A DNA stretch of 64,000 bases from Sialis fuliginosa (GCA_961205875.1 OY540814.1:12072993-12136992); one strand, 5' to 3'. Numbered from the stretch's first letter, positions 10,550-22,210 are shown. Notes: generated by a model from the letters alone, not told the origin. A program made the numbers and translations.

Positions 10550-13500
10550 CTATAAAATAAAACAATCATATACTAAAATAATCACCATCAATTTATCTAT
10601 AAAAATATCAACCTGTAAAGCCTTTATTTCTTTAATAACGTTAATTTTCCTTTCCAATTCCTTTCGATTCTCTTCAATTATTTTCATCATCACATACTGC
10701 GATTCTTCTTTAACAGCTTTTGCATTTTCAGTTTTCTTTTCGATCATATTCTTCACCGCCTCCTTCGATTGTTTTTCAATACTCTGCACATGTTCAACTT
10801 TAGCTGCTATTCTGTCCATTTCTTCTATCTTCCATTTTTCTATCTCAGCATTAATCCTTTCTTGTTCTCTTCTAAATTCCACCATTTTCTGTTTATTTGC
10901 TTCGATGTTTTTCTGTTTAGCTAAAATCGCTTCTTCGTAAGTGATCAAACCTTCTAAATGTTTCCTCTCTATGCTTCTTATCTCTTCTTCTTGTCTTTCT
11001 TGACGCAGTTCTTCTTCTAACGAAGGGATATAATTAGGATCGAACGAACCTTCAGTCATTTCAGTTAGTTTATCAACTAGCTGTTGTTTATCTTGTATTA
11101 CTTTTTCTGCTTTTCGTAAAGTCGTTGCTGCATTTGATTTGATCGTCACTTTTCTATAATTTTCAACGGTATTGTTTACTTATAACACAAGTTGAATAAT
11201 TTTAATAATAAGTACCTCTTAGTAATTACCGTTTATATATTTTAGTTGGGAATTCTCGAGCTACTATCATTGGTTTGGGTTCTTCTATTATTTGTATCGT
11301 TATTGGTTTTGATTCAGCGCATTTAAATGCTTTTTGTTGAGCTTCTTGTAACAAATTAAAAGCTCTGTCTTTGTTTAATTGAAATGCTTTCCCCAGTTTT
11401 CTTTCAATCTTTAAATAATGTAACTGTTACTATTATTATTAATTATGGGCTTTATATATTTCTAGAGATAAATATTCGATAATAAATAAAATTATTTAAA
11501 AAATTGAAATTTTAAATTTCTATTCATTTTTGTAAATTTTACTTTAATTCATTTTCGCCAAAATATAGGATTATATATAAAAAAATTGATTTTTTTTGAA
11601 ATCAACAACTTTGGGTGTTGTCAATTTTTAAAAACAATTTAACCGTTTATTTACTTATAACTGCTGAACTATTGGTTTTAGAGAAAATGTTTTTCGACAA
11701 TAAATATTACTCACGATGTAAGGAACAACTCTTGTCCATTCACGTTTTTCAAAATTTTCAATAATTTAAGTGGGGGGTTGATGGCATGGAACAATAATTA
11801 TAAAAAAAAAATTTAATAGATTTCAGTTCAGTTTTTTCTTCATATACAAGAATAGAGCTAAAATTAAAAAACCCGTTTTTTTGCTTGATATTAAAAGCTG
11901 AAACTATCCGTTTCTTAATGATATCAAAAGATTTTTTCTAACCCCATGCACGTTTTTACGAAAGAAAATTACGTTGTTTTATTTGTTTTATAATCCTTTA
12001 ATTTTACTAAAAAAAAATATTAAATATCAATTTGCAAATAATGCATAAAAGTAGAGATTTAAATCATTAAAATGTATTTTTATTTCTTTATGTAATAAAA
12101 TGGAGTAATAATATTGTCCTCCATAAAATTGATATTTATGTAATGTTAATTACAGAGCTTTGAATATTACTTGTTTTCTAATAATATATTAATCCCTCAA
12201 TTAATTTGAGTGTATATGAAGTTTAAGGCAAGATTTCAATGTACATAACAGTAAGTATTTTTTCCATCTCTTCAATCAATAATTACATACGCCAACATCA
12301 CCGCGAAATAATTAAAAAGCTTTCATATTTCCTTACTTTCAATTCAGGCGTATAGTTGGTGATAGGTAACGGCTGTGGTCTGTTTACATCAGGTGCTGAC
12401 GGACTCGGTGGCGGTATTGGAGGAATGCGAATGTTCGCATATCTTTTACGAAAACACTTGGGCGCCTTTGCCACAGTTAGAGGCTTTACTTTGATCTGTC
12501 TGCTTTTCATTATTTTCGCTGATATCGCTTTGTAGATTTCAGTAAGTAACTGGCGATTTTCGTACACAGGTTTTAGTATAGTTTCCGTCGAATAAGTTTT
12601 ATCATAGTGCGTGTATGATATAAGGGCTGAAGAAATATACATTATTCATTTTATAATGAAAGAAAATTTGTTTTAAATTAATTTAATTTAAACTGTTTAT
12701 GTTTTTTATTTATTATATGCAGGTAGGTACTGGTTGGTACACTTGTTTCCGGTATTATAGACTATATAGCACAAGTTAGCAAAATTTGCTAGCTTGCAAG
12801 CAGTTTTAAATGGGGTATCAAACTTATATGACAGTTCTCTTGGAATTTTTGACAGATATTTTGACAAGATATATAAAGTATATTTTCTAAAGTGTACTTA
12901 CAAACCTTAATTTTTACTTATTATACATGCACCTTTCTGTCAAAAACTCCAAGAGAACTGTCATGTAAGTTTGATACTCCATTTTAAAGTTCTTGTAAGC
13001 TAGCAAATTTTGCTACTTAGTCTGTAATACCGGAAATTAATTTATTGTACATTGTATAGGGTGTGTCAAAAAAGTGAACATTCACTCTCGTTACGAAATA
13101 AATTATTTTATGATCGAAAATAAATCCTCGCTAAAGGATTACCTTGTAGTTCAATTCTACAAGGTGCCGTAAAGGGGGGTCATGTTTTCTATATTAATAA
13201 CATGGGGAAATGATTCTTTAATACTTAGGTTGGTATTACTGATTCGTTATAACTGATGACATTTTTTTAAATACATCATTTTGTAGAAGATAAAATTCTC
13301 TACAAAAGTGTCTAGAATGTCATGTCTCTCAATTCAACGTATCAAAAGTTACAGGAATTCAAAGTGATTTATTTGTTAAATTGTACTTTATTTGTTAAAT
13401 TGTACTTATAAAAGACTGTCATTTAATTTTCTATAAAAATAGTTCAGAGAACTATAGGTGTAAATGCAATGAGTTAAAACATATAGGCGTTTTAAATATT

Positions 13501-14339
13501 CATTTTTTCACAAAAATCAACATTTTAATATATTATCCTACTACTGAGCTGTCAGAAAAAGAATGACCAAGCCGATAACTAGCATTATTAGAACATAATT
13601 TTATTCTTTACAAAATGACGTCCTTAAAAAATGTTCATCAGCATGTATCAGTAATACCAACTGTAGTACTAAAGAATAATTTTTCCATGTTATTTAAATG
13701 GGAAACAATACTCCTCCTTGTGGCACCTCTTAAAATTGAAGTACAGAGTAATCCTTGTAGGGGATTTATTTTGGGTCATAAACTACCTTATTTCGTAACA
13801 ATAGCGAGGAAAAAAATATTAATTTTTTTACACACTATAATGTACATCTAATAAACCATTTTCTTACGGTTCTTCCCCAAAAGGGTGGGGTAAACTTTTC
13901 ATGTCTCAGGCAACAATAAAATGTCCCAAATTCTTATTATTTTACTTTTTTTATATAAAACCTACCTACCTATATCTTCTATGTGTTCATTACGAATCAA
14001 CACTTTCAAAATTTTATAAATAATATATAATTCATCCAAAGACATTGTAAAGTCAAAAACTTGTTCAAATCGCGTTGAATGTATTTCAAATATATACAAA
14101 TGAAAGAGAAACACTGACACATACTTCCGGTCTTCTTTTAATTGGAATTTATCCGCCAAGGTTGATAGGAACTCTATTCTATGTATTATGTTCAAGAACA
14201 TACGAATCACTTCTGTGTTTAAAGATGTTGGGTAATTCTGTATGAATTCTTCAGAAGATTCTGTCGTTTTTGATGTGATGTATTTCTCCACAATATTGAA
14301 CGTTATGTTTAAACATGTTAGATAATTTGTGGGTGACAT
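10172..14339 (-). CDS. CFAP99: CFAP99, complete five-exon gene
   Basis: Cilia- and flagella-associated protein 99 is an axonemal protein; in insects this suggests sperm flagella or sensory cilia. The exons are 13970-14339, 12337-12626, 11230-11408, 10613-11153 and 10172-10549. They total 1758 nt, or 585 codons plus a stop, and every junction is in phase. Residues 1-123 form the conserved helical N-terminal domain. Residues 200-220 include a Pro-rich block (IPPIPPPSPSAPDVNRPQPL). Residues 280-460 are a long charged coiled coil with HLEGLITYEEAILAKQ, like RLEGRLSHEEAILARQ in the vertebrate protein. The C-terminal exon has FDPTDCKGIGYLGDMSLAEL, like the vertebrate VDPT...MSLAEL motif. The start is the first ATG (14337-14339). 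The gene is nested on the same strand between Zasp52 PDZ exons. The name rests on recalled family similarity, not on a search. Confidence 0.88.
10613..11153 (-). CDS. CFAP99: CFAP99 exon 4, coiled coil
   Basis: The acceptor is AAAATTATAG and the donor is CAG|GTTGAT at 10612. Apart from the first base, 180 codons encode an almost unbroken Glu/Lys/Arg/Gln-rich helix: SLEEELRQERQEEEIRSIER, HLEGLITYEEAILAKQ, ending NVIKEIKALQ. It is the most conserved part of the family. The next intron is 63 bp. Confidence 0.9.
11230..11408 (-). CDS. CFAP99: CFAP99 exon 3
   Basis: The acceptor is TTATTTAAAG and the donor is CG|GTAATT at 11229. It reads IERKLGKAFQLNKDRAFNLL onward to FPTKIYK, entering the coiled-coil part. 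The intron that follows is only 76 bp. Confidence 0.85.
12337..12626 (-). CDS. CFAP99: CFAP99 exon 2
   Basis: The acceptor is TATATTTCTTCAG (12627-12628 hold the AG) and the donor is AAA|GTAAGG at 12336. The two opening bases complete an Ala codon. The exon carries a basic stretch and a Pro-rich block before YTPELK. An ATG that overlaps the acceptor (12638-12640) gives a false longer reading frame. Confidence 0.87.
12746..13037. mobile_element. CCGGTATTATA MITE in CFAP99 intron 1
   Basis: The ends read TTTCCGGTATTATAG and, inverted, CTGTAATACCGGAAA. Inside, TAGCAAAATTTGCTAGCTTG and a GACAGTTCTCTTGG block recur in inverse orientation. It belongs to the same family as the copies at 17.5, 22.6, 25.7, 41.3, 54.2, 55.5 and 57.0 kb. 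Confidence 0.75.
13059..13836. mobile_element. Foldback MITE in CFAP99 intron 1
   Basis: The ends are GGGTGTGTCAAAAAAGTG and inverted TTTTTTTACACAC, bordered by TA. The two arms (about 13090-13330 and 13590-13815) are diverged inverted copies sharing TACGAAATAA, AAGGATTAC and TTGGTATTACTGAT. A single arm of the same family lies at about 32060-32382. The plus-strand reading frame at 13615-13851 is repeat sequence. Confidence 0.75.
13970..14339 (-). CDS. CFAP99: CFAP99 exon 1
   Basis: The ATG is at 14337-14339, preceded by TTTGAAA. It encodes MSPTNYLTCLNITFNIVEKY onward to NEHIEDI, with one base over at the ATAG|GTAGGT donor (13969). The internal FQLKEDRKYVSVFLFHLYIF and STRFEQVFDF are typical of the conserved CFAP99 N-terminus. 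Confidence 0.85.
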
Positions 14340-14399
14340 TTTCAAAGTATAGTTTCTTTTTGACGTTTAAAAATAAGTAAATTGTAGAATGTAGAATTA

Positions 14400-15320
14400 T
14401 GAAATTAAATACATAGCATACTAGATCAGATTTAGTTGATTTAGTTTCTGATTGTGACTATTGATACTGGAAAATAAGAGATAGAAAGGAACAATTGCGT
14501 TAAAGGGTTTTTATTGTTTTATATGTTTGTTTGACAGCTATAGATGATAAAATCACAAAGTGCTACTAAATCCACCCATGCGTTTTTGAGGGGTGGGGGT
14601 GGGGGTAAAACGAGTCACTTTTCAATGTTTTATGTATAACTCGAAAACTAAACAGAATTGGGCAATTTTACAAGAATATTTTTTTGTAGAAAATTGATTT
14701 CCCATCAAAATGGAAGGTTTAAAAAATAAAATACAAAAATTATACAAGAAATATTAGAAAACAAACCAAAAAAATATCAAAAACTCCCAAATTTTTACTA
14801 AATTGCTCATAACCTTTTTCTGTGTTAAGATAGGTAGGTATAGGAGATGCTATGCTTTGGAGAAAAAAAGTAGATGTCATGCCTGTCAAAATTGCTGGTC
14901 GAAAAAGTTTTTTCGATGAACATTGGCTTTGATATTGTCATTCAAAGTTTACCATTTTTTGTAATTTTTTACTTCATATGTCGATATGTCCGAAAAATCT
15001 TTTTTTTTTGGACCTAGAAATGTGAAATTTCAGGGATGTCTTCCTTTTATGACGTAAGCACCCACTAAGAAAGGGTTTTTCGAAATTCTACTCCTACGGG
15101 GGTAAAAGGAGGTGTAAAAAATGTATTTCAATATTTCCCAAAAATCAACCCCTAATATAGTTTTTATTTTTTATTCATAATTATCTCTATGAAAAATCGT
15201 TCTAGTTTTGCTATTTAAAACTAGAAGATTAAAACCACTGATGCAATAAAAAAACACATTAGCGTGAAAAACAAACAAGTTCCGTTGCGAAAAGGAAATG
15301 CAAGGAATGTTTACCGCTAC
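14400..15320. other. Intergenic/intronic DNA, degenerate repeats
   Basis: The DNA upstream of CFAP99 is AT-rich. A degenerate repeat with GGGGTGGGGGTGGGGG (14583-14605) and ATAACTCGAAAACT occurs here. I saw no RFX X-box close to the CFAP99 ATG. Confidence 0.4.
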
Positions 15321-15330
15321 GATAATTTAC

Positions 15331-15489
15331 CTTCTGATTCCATACGCAAGTCATTTTGGATGCTGTAGTGCAACCTTGCTCCCGTTTTCAAACGTTTATT
15401 TTTAACAGGAATCAGTGTGCCTGTTTCATAACAGCCGTTACGTTCCCGACACCAAACTATCACGTGCTGTGTTTTGTAATACGCGACCG
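15331..15489 (-). CDS. Orphan exon of an unrecognised gene
   Basis: A coding-like exon stands out: acceptor TTTTGTTAAAG, donor GAAG|GTAAAT (15330), 159 nt with two bases in and one base out. It reads VAYYKTQHVIVWCRERNGCY, then ETGTLIPVKNKRLKTGARLH and YSIQNDLRMESE. Codon use and residue mix (Trp, Cys, Arg, His) differ from the AT-biased noise around it. I do not recognise the protein. Its phase does not fit between the visible Zasp52 exons or before CFAP99 exon 1. A possible leader exon is at 16577-16610. Confidence 0.45.
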
Positions 15490-15669
15490 CTTTAACAAAA
15501 TAAATGCAATCATATTAATTATTTATTAACATGATTCATAATTGTAATTTTTTTGATAGTTTTGAAATACGTAAGTTAAATACCTAAAGTAATCCTCCAT
15601 ATATTTTAAAAGTTTTTATAATTTTTTGTTATTTTACAAAAAAAAACTTCTATAGACCACCTATTTAAC

Positions 15670-16160
15670 CGATTTCAAAAAAGGAGGCAGTAAACAATTC
15701 GGTTGTATATATATTTGTATGTATATGTTATGTTCGAACATAACTCCAATAAATATATATGCACCTATGATTTTTTTGTTTGAAAAAGTATACTGAGGTG
15801 ATCCCAGTAGTTAAATAAAAAAATAAAATAATACTTCAAAAACTAAATTTTTTACTTAAAAAGTTTTTTTTAGATTATGAAAGTTTATAGATACATAATA
15901 ATATGTTATATGCTTTAAACCACAACTAAATTTGGTCTGTAAAAGAGACAATGGTCCCAAATAGACATTTTTCTATAAATGTATTATAACTGAAATACTT
16001 TGAAATGTAATTAAAACAACTCAAGATCAGAATGAAACGCCACTGACTTTACGGAGCACATTGGTAACAATGTTAGGTTACATGTTATCAGATATTACAA
16101 TGGACGTTTTTAAACATGCATTACATTGTAATTTTTCAGGTGGGAATTTCAATTTAATTC
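15670..16160. mobile_element. Retroelement fragments
   Basis: ACCGATTTCAAAAAAGGAGG with a later GTATACTGAGGTGATCCC is the RTE-like phrase seen again at 52.9 and 60.6 kb. The part about 15905-16120 matches about 33575-33800 (TCCCAAATAGA..TTT, then GCCACTGACT, TAACAATGTTAGGT). Confidence 0.5.
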
Positions 16161-16576
16161 TTGGCTTCTAGGTATAAGTTGTGTTGCTGTATTCGTTAAC
16201 TATTCCAATGTTTTGTCAAAAACTGTATTGGCAGTTATTTTTATATTCAAGAATGCGTCTCTTAAACTACACGTTTTCGATTTATTTATTCATTTTTATT
16301 TATAGTCGTATTTCGAGTTGCGGCACTTGCTTCATAGTTACGTCTCAACGGTACCTTCAATGTTACCGTAGCAGATATTTCAGAGTTATAGCATGCGTCT
16401 GGAACTGAGGTTTTCTTGTATTTTTTTGTAAAACTTTAATGTATTTTTAAATAAACCAATAATTTATATTTTATTTTCTTCATTTTCGCTAATGAATTTA
16501 GATACTTATAAGTTAATAATATATGTAAGTAAATATTATTTATGTATATTGAACTATTGAAAAATCATAATTTAAC

Positions 16577-16610
16577 CCGCGAAGAAATTTAATATTAAAA
16601 AAATTCTCAT
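16577..16610 (-). CDS. Possible leader exon for the 15331-15489 exon
   Basis: ATG (16608-16610) opens MRIFLILNFFA, a signal-peptide-like start. One base is left over before a weak GTTAAA donor (16576), and this phase fits the exon at 15489. It lies about 45 bp downstream of a TATA-like word on the same strand. The short length and weak donor make this speculative. Confidence 0.2.
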
Positions 16611-16627
16611 GTACGCCACTGTTGTGG

Positions 16628-16690
16628 GACGTTGTGACGTCACTCGTGCGGTCCTTTTATGGGTCCGCCGCCGACGTCGGATATAATATT
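16628..16690 (-). promoter_or_regulatory. GC-rich promoter-like patch with CRE and CArG/TATA words
   Basis: Within AT-rich DNA this patch holds TGACGTCA (16635-16642, a perfect CRE), CCATAAAAGG on the minus strand (16653-16662, which fits both a CArG box and a TATA box), and the palindrome CCGACGTCGG (16671-16680). It may serve a minus-strand gene that includes the exon at 15331-15489. Confidence 0.3.
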
Positions 16691-17007
16691 GCAAACTGGA
16701 CTTCGCGGATTCATACACGCACAGTAGAACATACATGCTTCATATTTCACAAAACTGTATTCTTTTCATTAAAAATCGTACAATTTTATTTGTAGTGATG
16801 CCGGTCTATTATTAGCAATGCGCTTGTACTGTGTCTTTCATTTCTGAACAAATTTTATTTTCTGTTTCTATGTTTTAATAGATTTTGGCTACATCTCAAC
16901 TATATTTTTACCACAACGACTGTGAGTTATTGGTTTTGGATACAGGAAATAAACGTTTGCTTAGATTACATATGTATGTAATAATGTATTTCTGTATGAT
17001 CTATACC

Positions 17008-17060
17008 AGTGGTTCTTAACCCTTTAGAAGCAACGGAACACTTGATTGTAAAAAAAAATT
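17008..17060 (+). mobile_element. hAT-type terminal fragment
   Basis: CAGTGGTTCTTAACCCTTTA is a classic hAT terminal repeat. No matching right end was identified nearby. Confidence 0.45.
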
Positions 17061-17464
17061 ACGGTGCACTTTTATATCTCTTTTATATTTCGTAAATATT
17101 TTTAATCAAAAATGCGATAATTGAGCATGTTGATTTTTGCAGATTTTAGCAATGTAATGCCTTATATGTGATAATGCTACCCTTATTTCTTTGTCAAAAA
17201 CTTTCAATTTTAGAGTCCGATCCGTCGACAAACTAAACAATTGTTCTTTTCCATGTAACAAACATTTTTAATGCGACATATTAATTGTAACAAATACATA
17301 GATTTCGAATTCAATCGGATTACCTAAGCGCGGCAGTATAGACTTATATGTTATATTTCTATAATTAATATATTTGTTAGTTAACATTAATCTCAGAAAT
17401 TATTGAACCAATTTGGATGAAACTTTCACCAATGTATTCCTTATAATCTCGTGAGTAATATATG

Positions 17465-17693
17465 TCCGGTATTATAAAGAATTTACTCTCAAGCAAAAGC
17501 TATCTGAATTTATAGGAATGACCTTGATGCATGTGCATTAAATAGAAATCTAAAAGCAGTGGTGACAATTGTACTAAAAAATTGTTTAGCATTTACATTA
17601 TTAAAGATCCAAGCAAATTAATGTTGTTTTGATACCTTGCAGATAGCGTTAACTTAGCTTTTGTTCAAGAGTTAATTTTTTATAATACCCGAC
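17465..17693. mobile_element. CCGGTATTATAA-family MITE
   Basis: The left end is TGTCCGGTATTATAAAGAAT and the right end is inverted TTTTTATAATACCCGACA. The core has GTTAACTTAGCTTTTGTTC, shared with the copy at 54.2-54.6 kb. Confidence 0.65.
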
Positions 17694-17699
17694 AGTAGT

Positions 17700-19130
17700 A
17701 TATTATTATATAAATATAATAGAAAAATACTGTATATAATAATATAAATTACATTACAGGAAGGTTGGAAGTGTACAATACATTGTATTACATAGTTTCT
17801 AATATAATTTTTTTGTTACTCAAACTTACATGAATGAGCAAAAAAAATTATTAAAAAAAGTGTGTGCACTCAAATTATGTGCTCAATTATGTTAAATTAT
17901 CTTATATATATTATTATATCAGTAGTAAAAAAATGTTACAAGTAGGAGAAAAATTTCGCTTAGATCACATATAAGATAGTAAATATTAGATTGAATTTAT
18001 AATAGCCAGTATAGAAAAGTAAATTGCATTTTACAACACTCCTCTATACTTATATATGTATGTAGTATATAAAAATATTTTTTTATGAAATTTTATTGTA
18101 TCGTAACAATTTTAATGCCTTTAGCTCACTTCCTTTAGGCTTCCAGTCATTAGAAGATGTTCAAACAAGATTTTATATTCAATTGCAATGTTTATAGGTA
18201 TGTTTACTCTTTAAAAAGCTAACGAGTGTAATAATAATCATGATCTAAATCATAGATCCTTAAACTTTTTTTCCCCCGATCTCTTTTGTACAAGATAACA
18301 TTTTTAGTGACCTACGGTAATACAATTAAGTTTAAAGAAAAATGAAAATGTAGATAACGATCTCAGAATATTTACAGATAACAAACAATAATTATTTTGA
18401 CGTAGAACAACGCTTTAGAGGGGGGTCGGAGGGAAGCAAGAGGCAAGGATTTCAGATCACACTTTGGAATATTTTTGGTCACACTTTGAACTAAGAAAAT
18501 AAATAAAACGTTTATTGATGTTTCATATAGATTATTTTGTGAACAATAAGTTTAAACCTTCATCCTTCAACCCTTAAATACAGTAGCATAAAAAAGTAAA
18601 GGTGCGAACTTTTTTCGTATAGATTTATTCTATTAATATAACTAATTAATAGAATGTTTAGTATAAGTAATATTATAAATTAATACACGGGTACCAACTT
18701 GATTATTGAATGATTATATATAAAATCTATTTATAAAAACACTGTCTCCTCGACTAGAACATCTATTTTCGAGTGTTGAATATATTAACATTTTTTATTT
18801 CAATACTACCACCTGTCGAGTTCGAGCTACCGTCTTTTCTCCGAACAAAGCCACGCCTGATTTTAACCTTAATCACGTTGTTTCACCCTAATACAATTGA
18901 CGCACCTGTTGGTAATTGAATTGAACGAATGCAGAAACTAATCCTATTATGCATCGAGCAAATGTCGTATGATGCAGACATTTATGAAAATATATACTTT
19001 CTCAATCCACTAGTTTTTTTTTTTAGAGTTTAGACAGTTTAAAGAAATGACTGAGCTATTGTTATCCGCGACTTTGTACGCGTGGAATTTGTATTTTTTA
19101 TCTAATAAAATTTTTGGCATACACAATACA
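17700..19130. other. AT-rich DNA without recognised genes
   Basis: Mostly A/T tracts. No exon-like segment was identified on either strand. Confidence 0.4.
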
Positions 19131-19139
19131 CATCCCTCC

Positions 19140-19500
19140 TCAGGATGTAAGCTATACTTTGCCAATTTTCAATAAGATCGGTTCAGCCGTGAAAGGGTGA
19201 CAAACAAACAGACATGCAGAGTTTCTTTCACATTTATATATGGTCGTATTTTGGTTGTTTGAAAGAGTATACTCCCGAGGTAGTCCCGTATAAATTTCAT
19301 CACAATCTGACCATGGACTTCGAAGATACGTCACTCAAAAGGGAAAAATAAAAAAACGTTTTAAGAAAAAAAATAAAACCGAAAAAACACTGTAAAGTAT
19401 ACCTGATAATAAAATTTAACAGTTTTTGAAGTCGGATTCTTTTTGTCTTTATTAAAAAGTTTTTCATTGGCTGAGCATCGACTTCAAAAACTGTTAAATT
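19140..19500 (-). mobile_element. RTE-like fragment and short inverted repeat
   Basis: The minus strand has the GACTACCTCGGGAGTATACT phrase found also at 52.9 kb (plus strand). AACAGTTTTTGAAGTCG at about 19420 is repeated inverted at about 19480. Confidence 0.5.
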
Positions 19501-19640
19501 TAATTACATATACAGTTGTACACACTGTACATGTACACTCAGTACCGCGTATAAGAAAGTCTCGTGGCACCCATGGCAGCATTTTTCAATTTACTAACAA
19601 ACACCTAAATAAAATAATAAATTACGTTTTCTTATGAGTA

Positions 19641-20199
19641 GGGGAAGGTTGGACACTTAAATAAATTGCAAATAAAAATACAATAAACAAATTATCTGTC
19701 TTTATTTTGATCTTAAAATCAAACTAGGAACTATATTAATCATATTAATTAAAAATTAGTAATCATAATAAAAAATTTTAACGAAATATATTAACAATAC
19801 TTTGGCCTTAATTTTTTGGTAACACAAAAAATGGCGGGTATAGTAATCAATGGTGGCTCAACTCAATTGTTTCTTTGCTTTACAAACATCACAATAATAA
19901 TGAATATCTGAAGAATCTATATAAATACAATCATGGACCCAGTATTTGCATTCATAGCACTGAATCCAGTCTTCTTCAAAAGTTTCTCTACATATGACAT
20001 AATCAGTCTCTTTTTCTCGATCTTCTTCAGGAAGACTTTGAATATATATGTATAATATAACTCATTCGGCGTCCACGCCGCAACTGAGTTGGATTTGTTT
20101 TTACATTTAAAATAAAGTTTTACCCACGCAACTTGGTTGGTTTCTTAGAAATTTAAATGCCCGCGGTTACTCGCCGTCCGGGGCTACCCGACCTTCCCC
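19641..20199. mobile_element. pogo-like deletion derivative
   Basis: The ends are GGGGAAGGTTGG and inverted CCGACCTTCCCC, bordered by TA on both sides (19639-19640, 20200-20201). It is 559 bp and holds the zinc-finger tail of a transposase on the minus strand (19858-20040). Pogo-group elements insert at TA. Confidence 0.7.
19858..20040 (-). pseudogene. Transposase C-terminal PHD-like zinc finger fragment
   Basis: It reads SLPEEDREKETDYVICRETF, then EEDWIQCYECKYWVHDCIYI and DSSDIHYYCDVCKAKKQLS, ending TGA at 19858-19860. The EEDWIQC-x2-C-x4-H-x2-C...C-x2-C pattern is the usual C-terminal finger of insect pogo-type transposases. The first Cys pair is partly lost (one Cys is visible). The DDE catalytic part is absent, so this is a remnant. 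Confidence 0.65.
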
Positions 20200-20639
20200 T
20201 ACCGATATCAGAATTAGAAAATTGACGAAACTTCAAGTTAGTCAGTTTGGCTTTTAACGATCACATCTGAAAATAGACTGACGGTCAGACATTACAGTGT
20301 TCTCAAGAGACTGTCTGCTTATGTTGGTGCAATAATTAAATCATGCTTTTAATTAAAAGTAGGCCGCACGGTTCCATATGCGTCAGACTTATTTCATTTG
20401 CATGTTTAGTGCGTCTATGCAGTTCTTTTATTTTAAATGCCTATCTACAGATTATTAAGAAGTAAGTATGTATTTTTGATTGACATCAACATCGAATAAT
20501 ATAGAAGAATACATCGTTATAAATATGAAGAATTGTGTTACGACCTTTTTTTGTGTAGAATTTTGTTTTCAGAGATTAATTTTTTTATCACTAGGCCAAT
20601 TTTTAGGCCCCGTTATAAAAGTGAACTTTTTTTATTTTT

Positions 20640-20720
20640 AACTAGCGCATTAGACCCTATGTTACCCGGGGATATAAATTTAATATGTAATAAACCTATT
20701 AAACATTGTTTTATCTTTTC
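20640..20720 (+). mobile_element. Retroelement terminal fragment
   Basis: AGCGCATTAGACCCTATGTT, then ACCCGGGGATATAAATTTAA, is repeated at 57802 (plus strand) and inverted at about 56425-56455. Confidence 0.5.
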
Positions 20721-20829
20721 GCGTCCGTCCGTCCGTCTGTCTGTCTATATAAATTTTATACCGATTAAGATTAAATTTGGTATAAGGACGTAGATTGATA
20801 ACCCAAAAAAGATGATATTTTTGAAGTCT

Positions 20830-21330
20830 TCTAAATTGATTTTAACCCTTCAGTCACGATTTATTTGCGTTCAAAGTCATAATCAGAACGTCCCCACCTC
20901 TATTTTCTAAACTATTGATATAAAAAAATCTGAAAAAAATCGAAAATGTAGCTTTTAATTAGTACTCACTAAAAATTATAACGAACACTGTCAAAAATTT
21001 TTTGGGCCTCACTCCCAAAGACTAAAAAGTGTACTCACATTTTTTTCACTTACCCCATTAAGTGGGGTGTCTTTAATTAGGTCTCCTCTAAAATGCAATA
21101 AAAAATGTTATATAACCTATTGATTTTAACCCTTCAGTCTCGATATATTTACATTTAAATGTCGTTATCAGAGTGCCCCCTCTCCTAATTTCTAAACTAT
21201 CAATTCAAAAAATTTGAAAAAATACCAGCATGTAGCTTTTAATTAGTATTTTCAATGAATATTATAACGAACACTGTAACAAAAATAATTTATGAAAATT
21301 TTTGAAATAACTCCTTTTTATAAATCGTTT
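20830..21330. repeat. Two diverged direct copies
   Basis: The block TTGATTTTAACCCTTCAGTC to TAGCTTTTAATTAGTA occurs at about 20835-20970 and again at about 21120-21255; each is followed by ATTATAACGAACACTGT. Confidence 0.6.
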
Positions 21331-21339
21331 TGAGGACAC

Positions 21340-22040
21340 GGACTTGACCATTTTATAAATAGATAAATCTTCTGATTTTGAACCACAAGAATTTCATTTT
21401 TTTAAATAAAATGTACAATGTATTACGTACATTTTAAATCAGCAAGTCCCGGGACTTGATACAACAAAAAAGCGAGGAATTCCCGGGGAAAAAGACCCGG
21501 GATGTCTCTACACAGAATCACTAATTACAATAGTATCTGAACATTTTCATGTTGCCCTAATATTATTAAAAGTCATTGACCATTTAAACGACATCCGACA
21601 TATGATAATTCTAAAAATGTGTTTTTACTTTTAAATACCAATTAAGTTATCTAGTTACATATAAGATAAGTAAATGTTAATTTCCGAAACGATAACAATA
21701 TCCTAAGAAATACATAAGTGACTCACTCAGAAAGAGGTATCACGCTAGAAATTCCATTAGCTAGTTTTACATTTAAACATTTATTACTGCCAAGACTCTG
21801 ATGTAAATAAAGATTCATTATTAGACAGAAATATCGAATTAATACAAATTCACAAACAGTGGCACAATAAAAACAAATTGGGAGGGTCGAGAAAATGTAT
21901 ACCCCCAATGTCAGTAATAGTTGCAATGCATTGTTTTAAGAAATGTTTTAACCAACAAAGTCAGGTTTTCAATATTTAATTGATTTTAAAAGAATCTTAT
22001 TCGTGTGATAAATATTTTGACTGGTTTGTTCTAATTTCTT
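21340..22040. other. No recognised gene
   Basis: AT-rich DNA. The patch CCCGGGACTTG...CCGGGGAAAAAGACCCGGG (about 21448-21500) is a small GC-rich inverted repeat. Confidence 0.35.
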
Positions 22041-22044
22041 TATC

Positions 22045-22210
22045 TAATCTATATATTAATATGTGAACATCGAAAATCGTCGTACCTTTTTTGTATTTAT
22101 TATAAAAGGAGGGGAATGGTTAGGTTAGGTTAAGTTAGGTACTATGCCATACATGTTCACAAAAAAATCATGTGTGTATGTTACCGTTAAGACAGATAAA
22201 ATATTGGTCG
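22045..22210 (+). mobile_element. Retroelement fragment carrying a TTAGG-like tract
   Basis: This is a copy of the 7935-8080 family (GTGAACATCGAAAATCGTCG, CATGTGTGTATGTTACCGTT). Inside it, 22118-22140 holds four GGTTA-type units (three TTAGG and one TTAAG), absent from the other copy. TTAGG is the standard insect telomere unit. Confidence 0.55.

Noticed and set aside
13615..13851. Plus-strand reading frame with hydrophobic C-terminus
   Set aside because: It is an arm of a foldback MITE that recurs at 32.1-32.4 kb.
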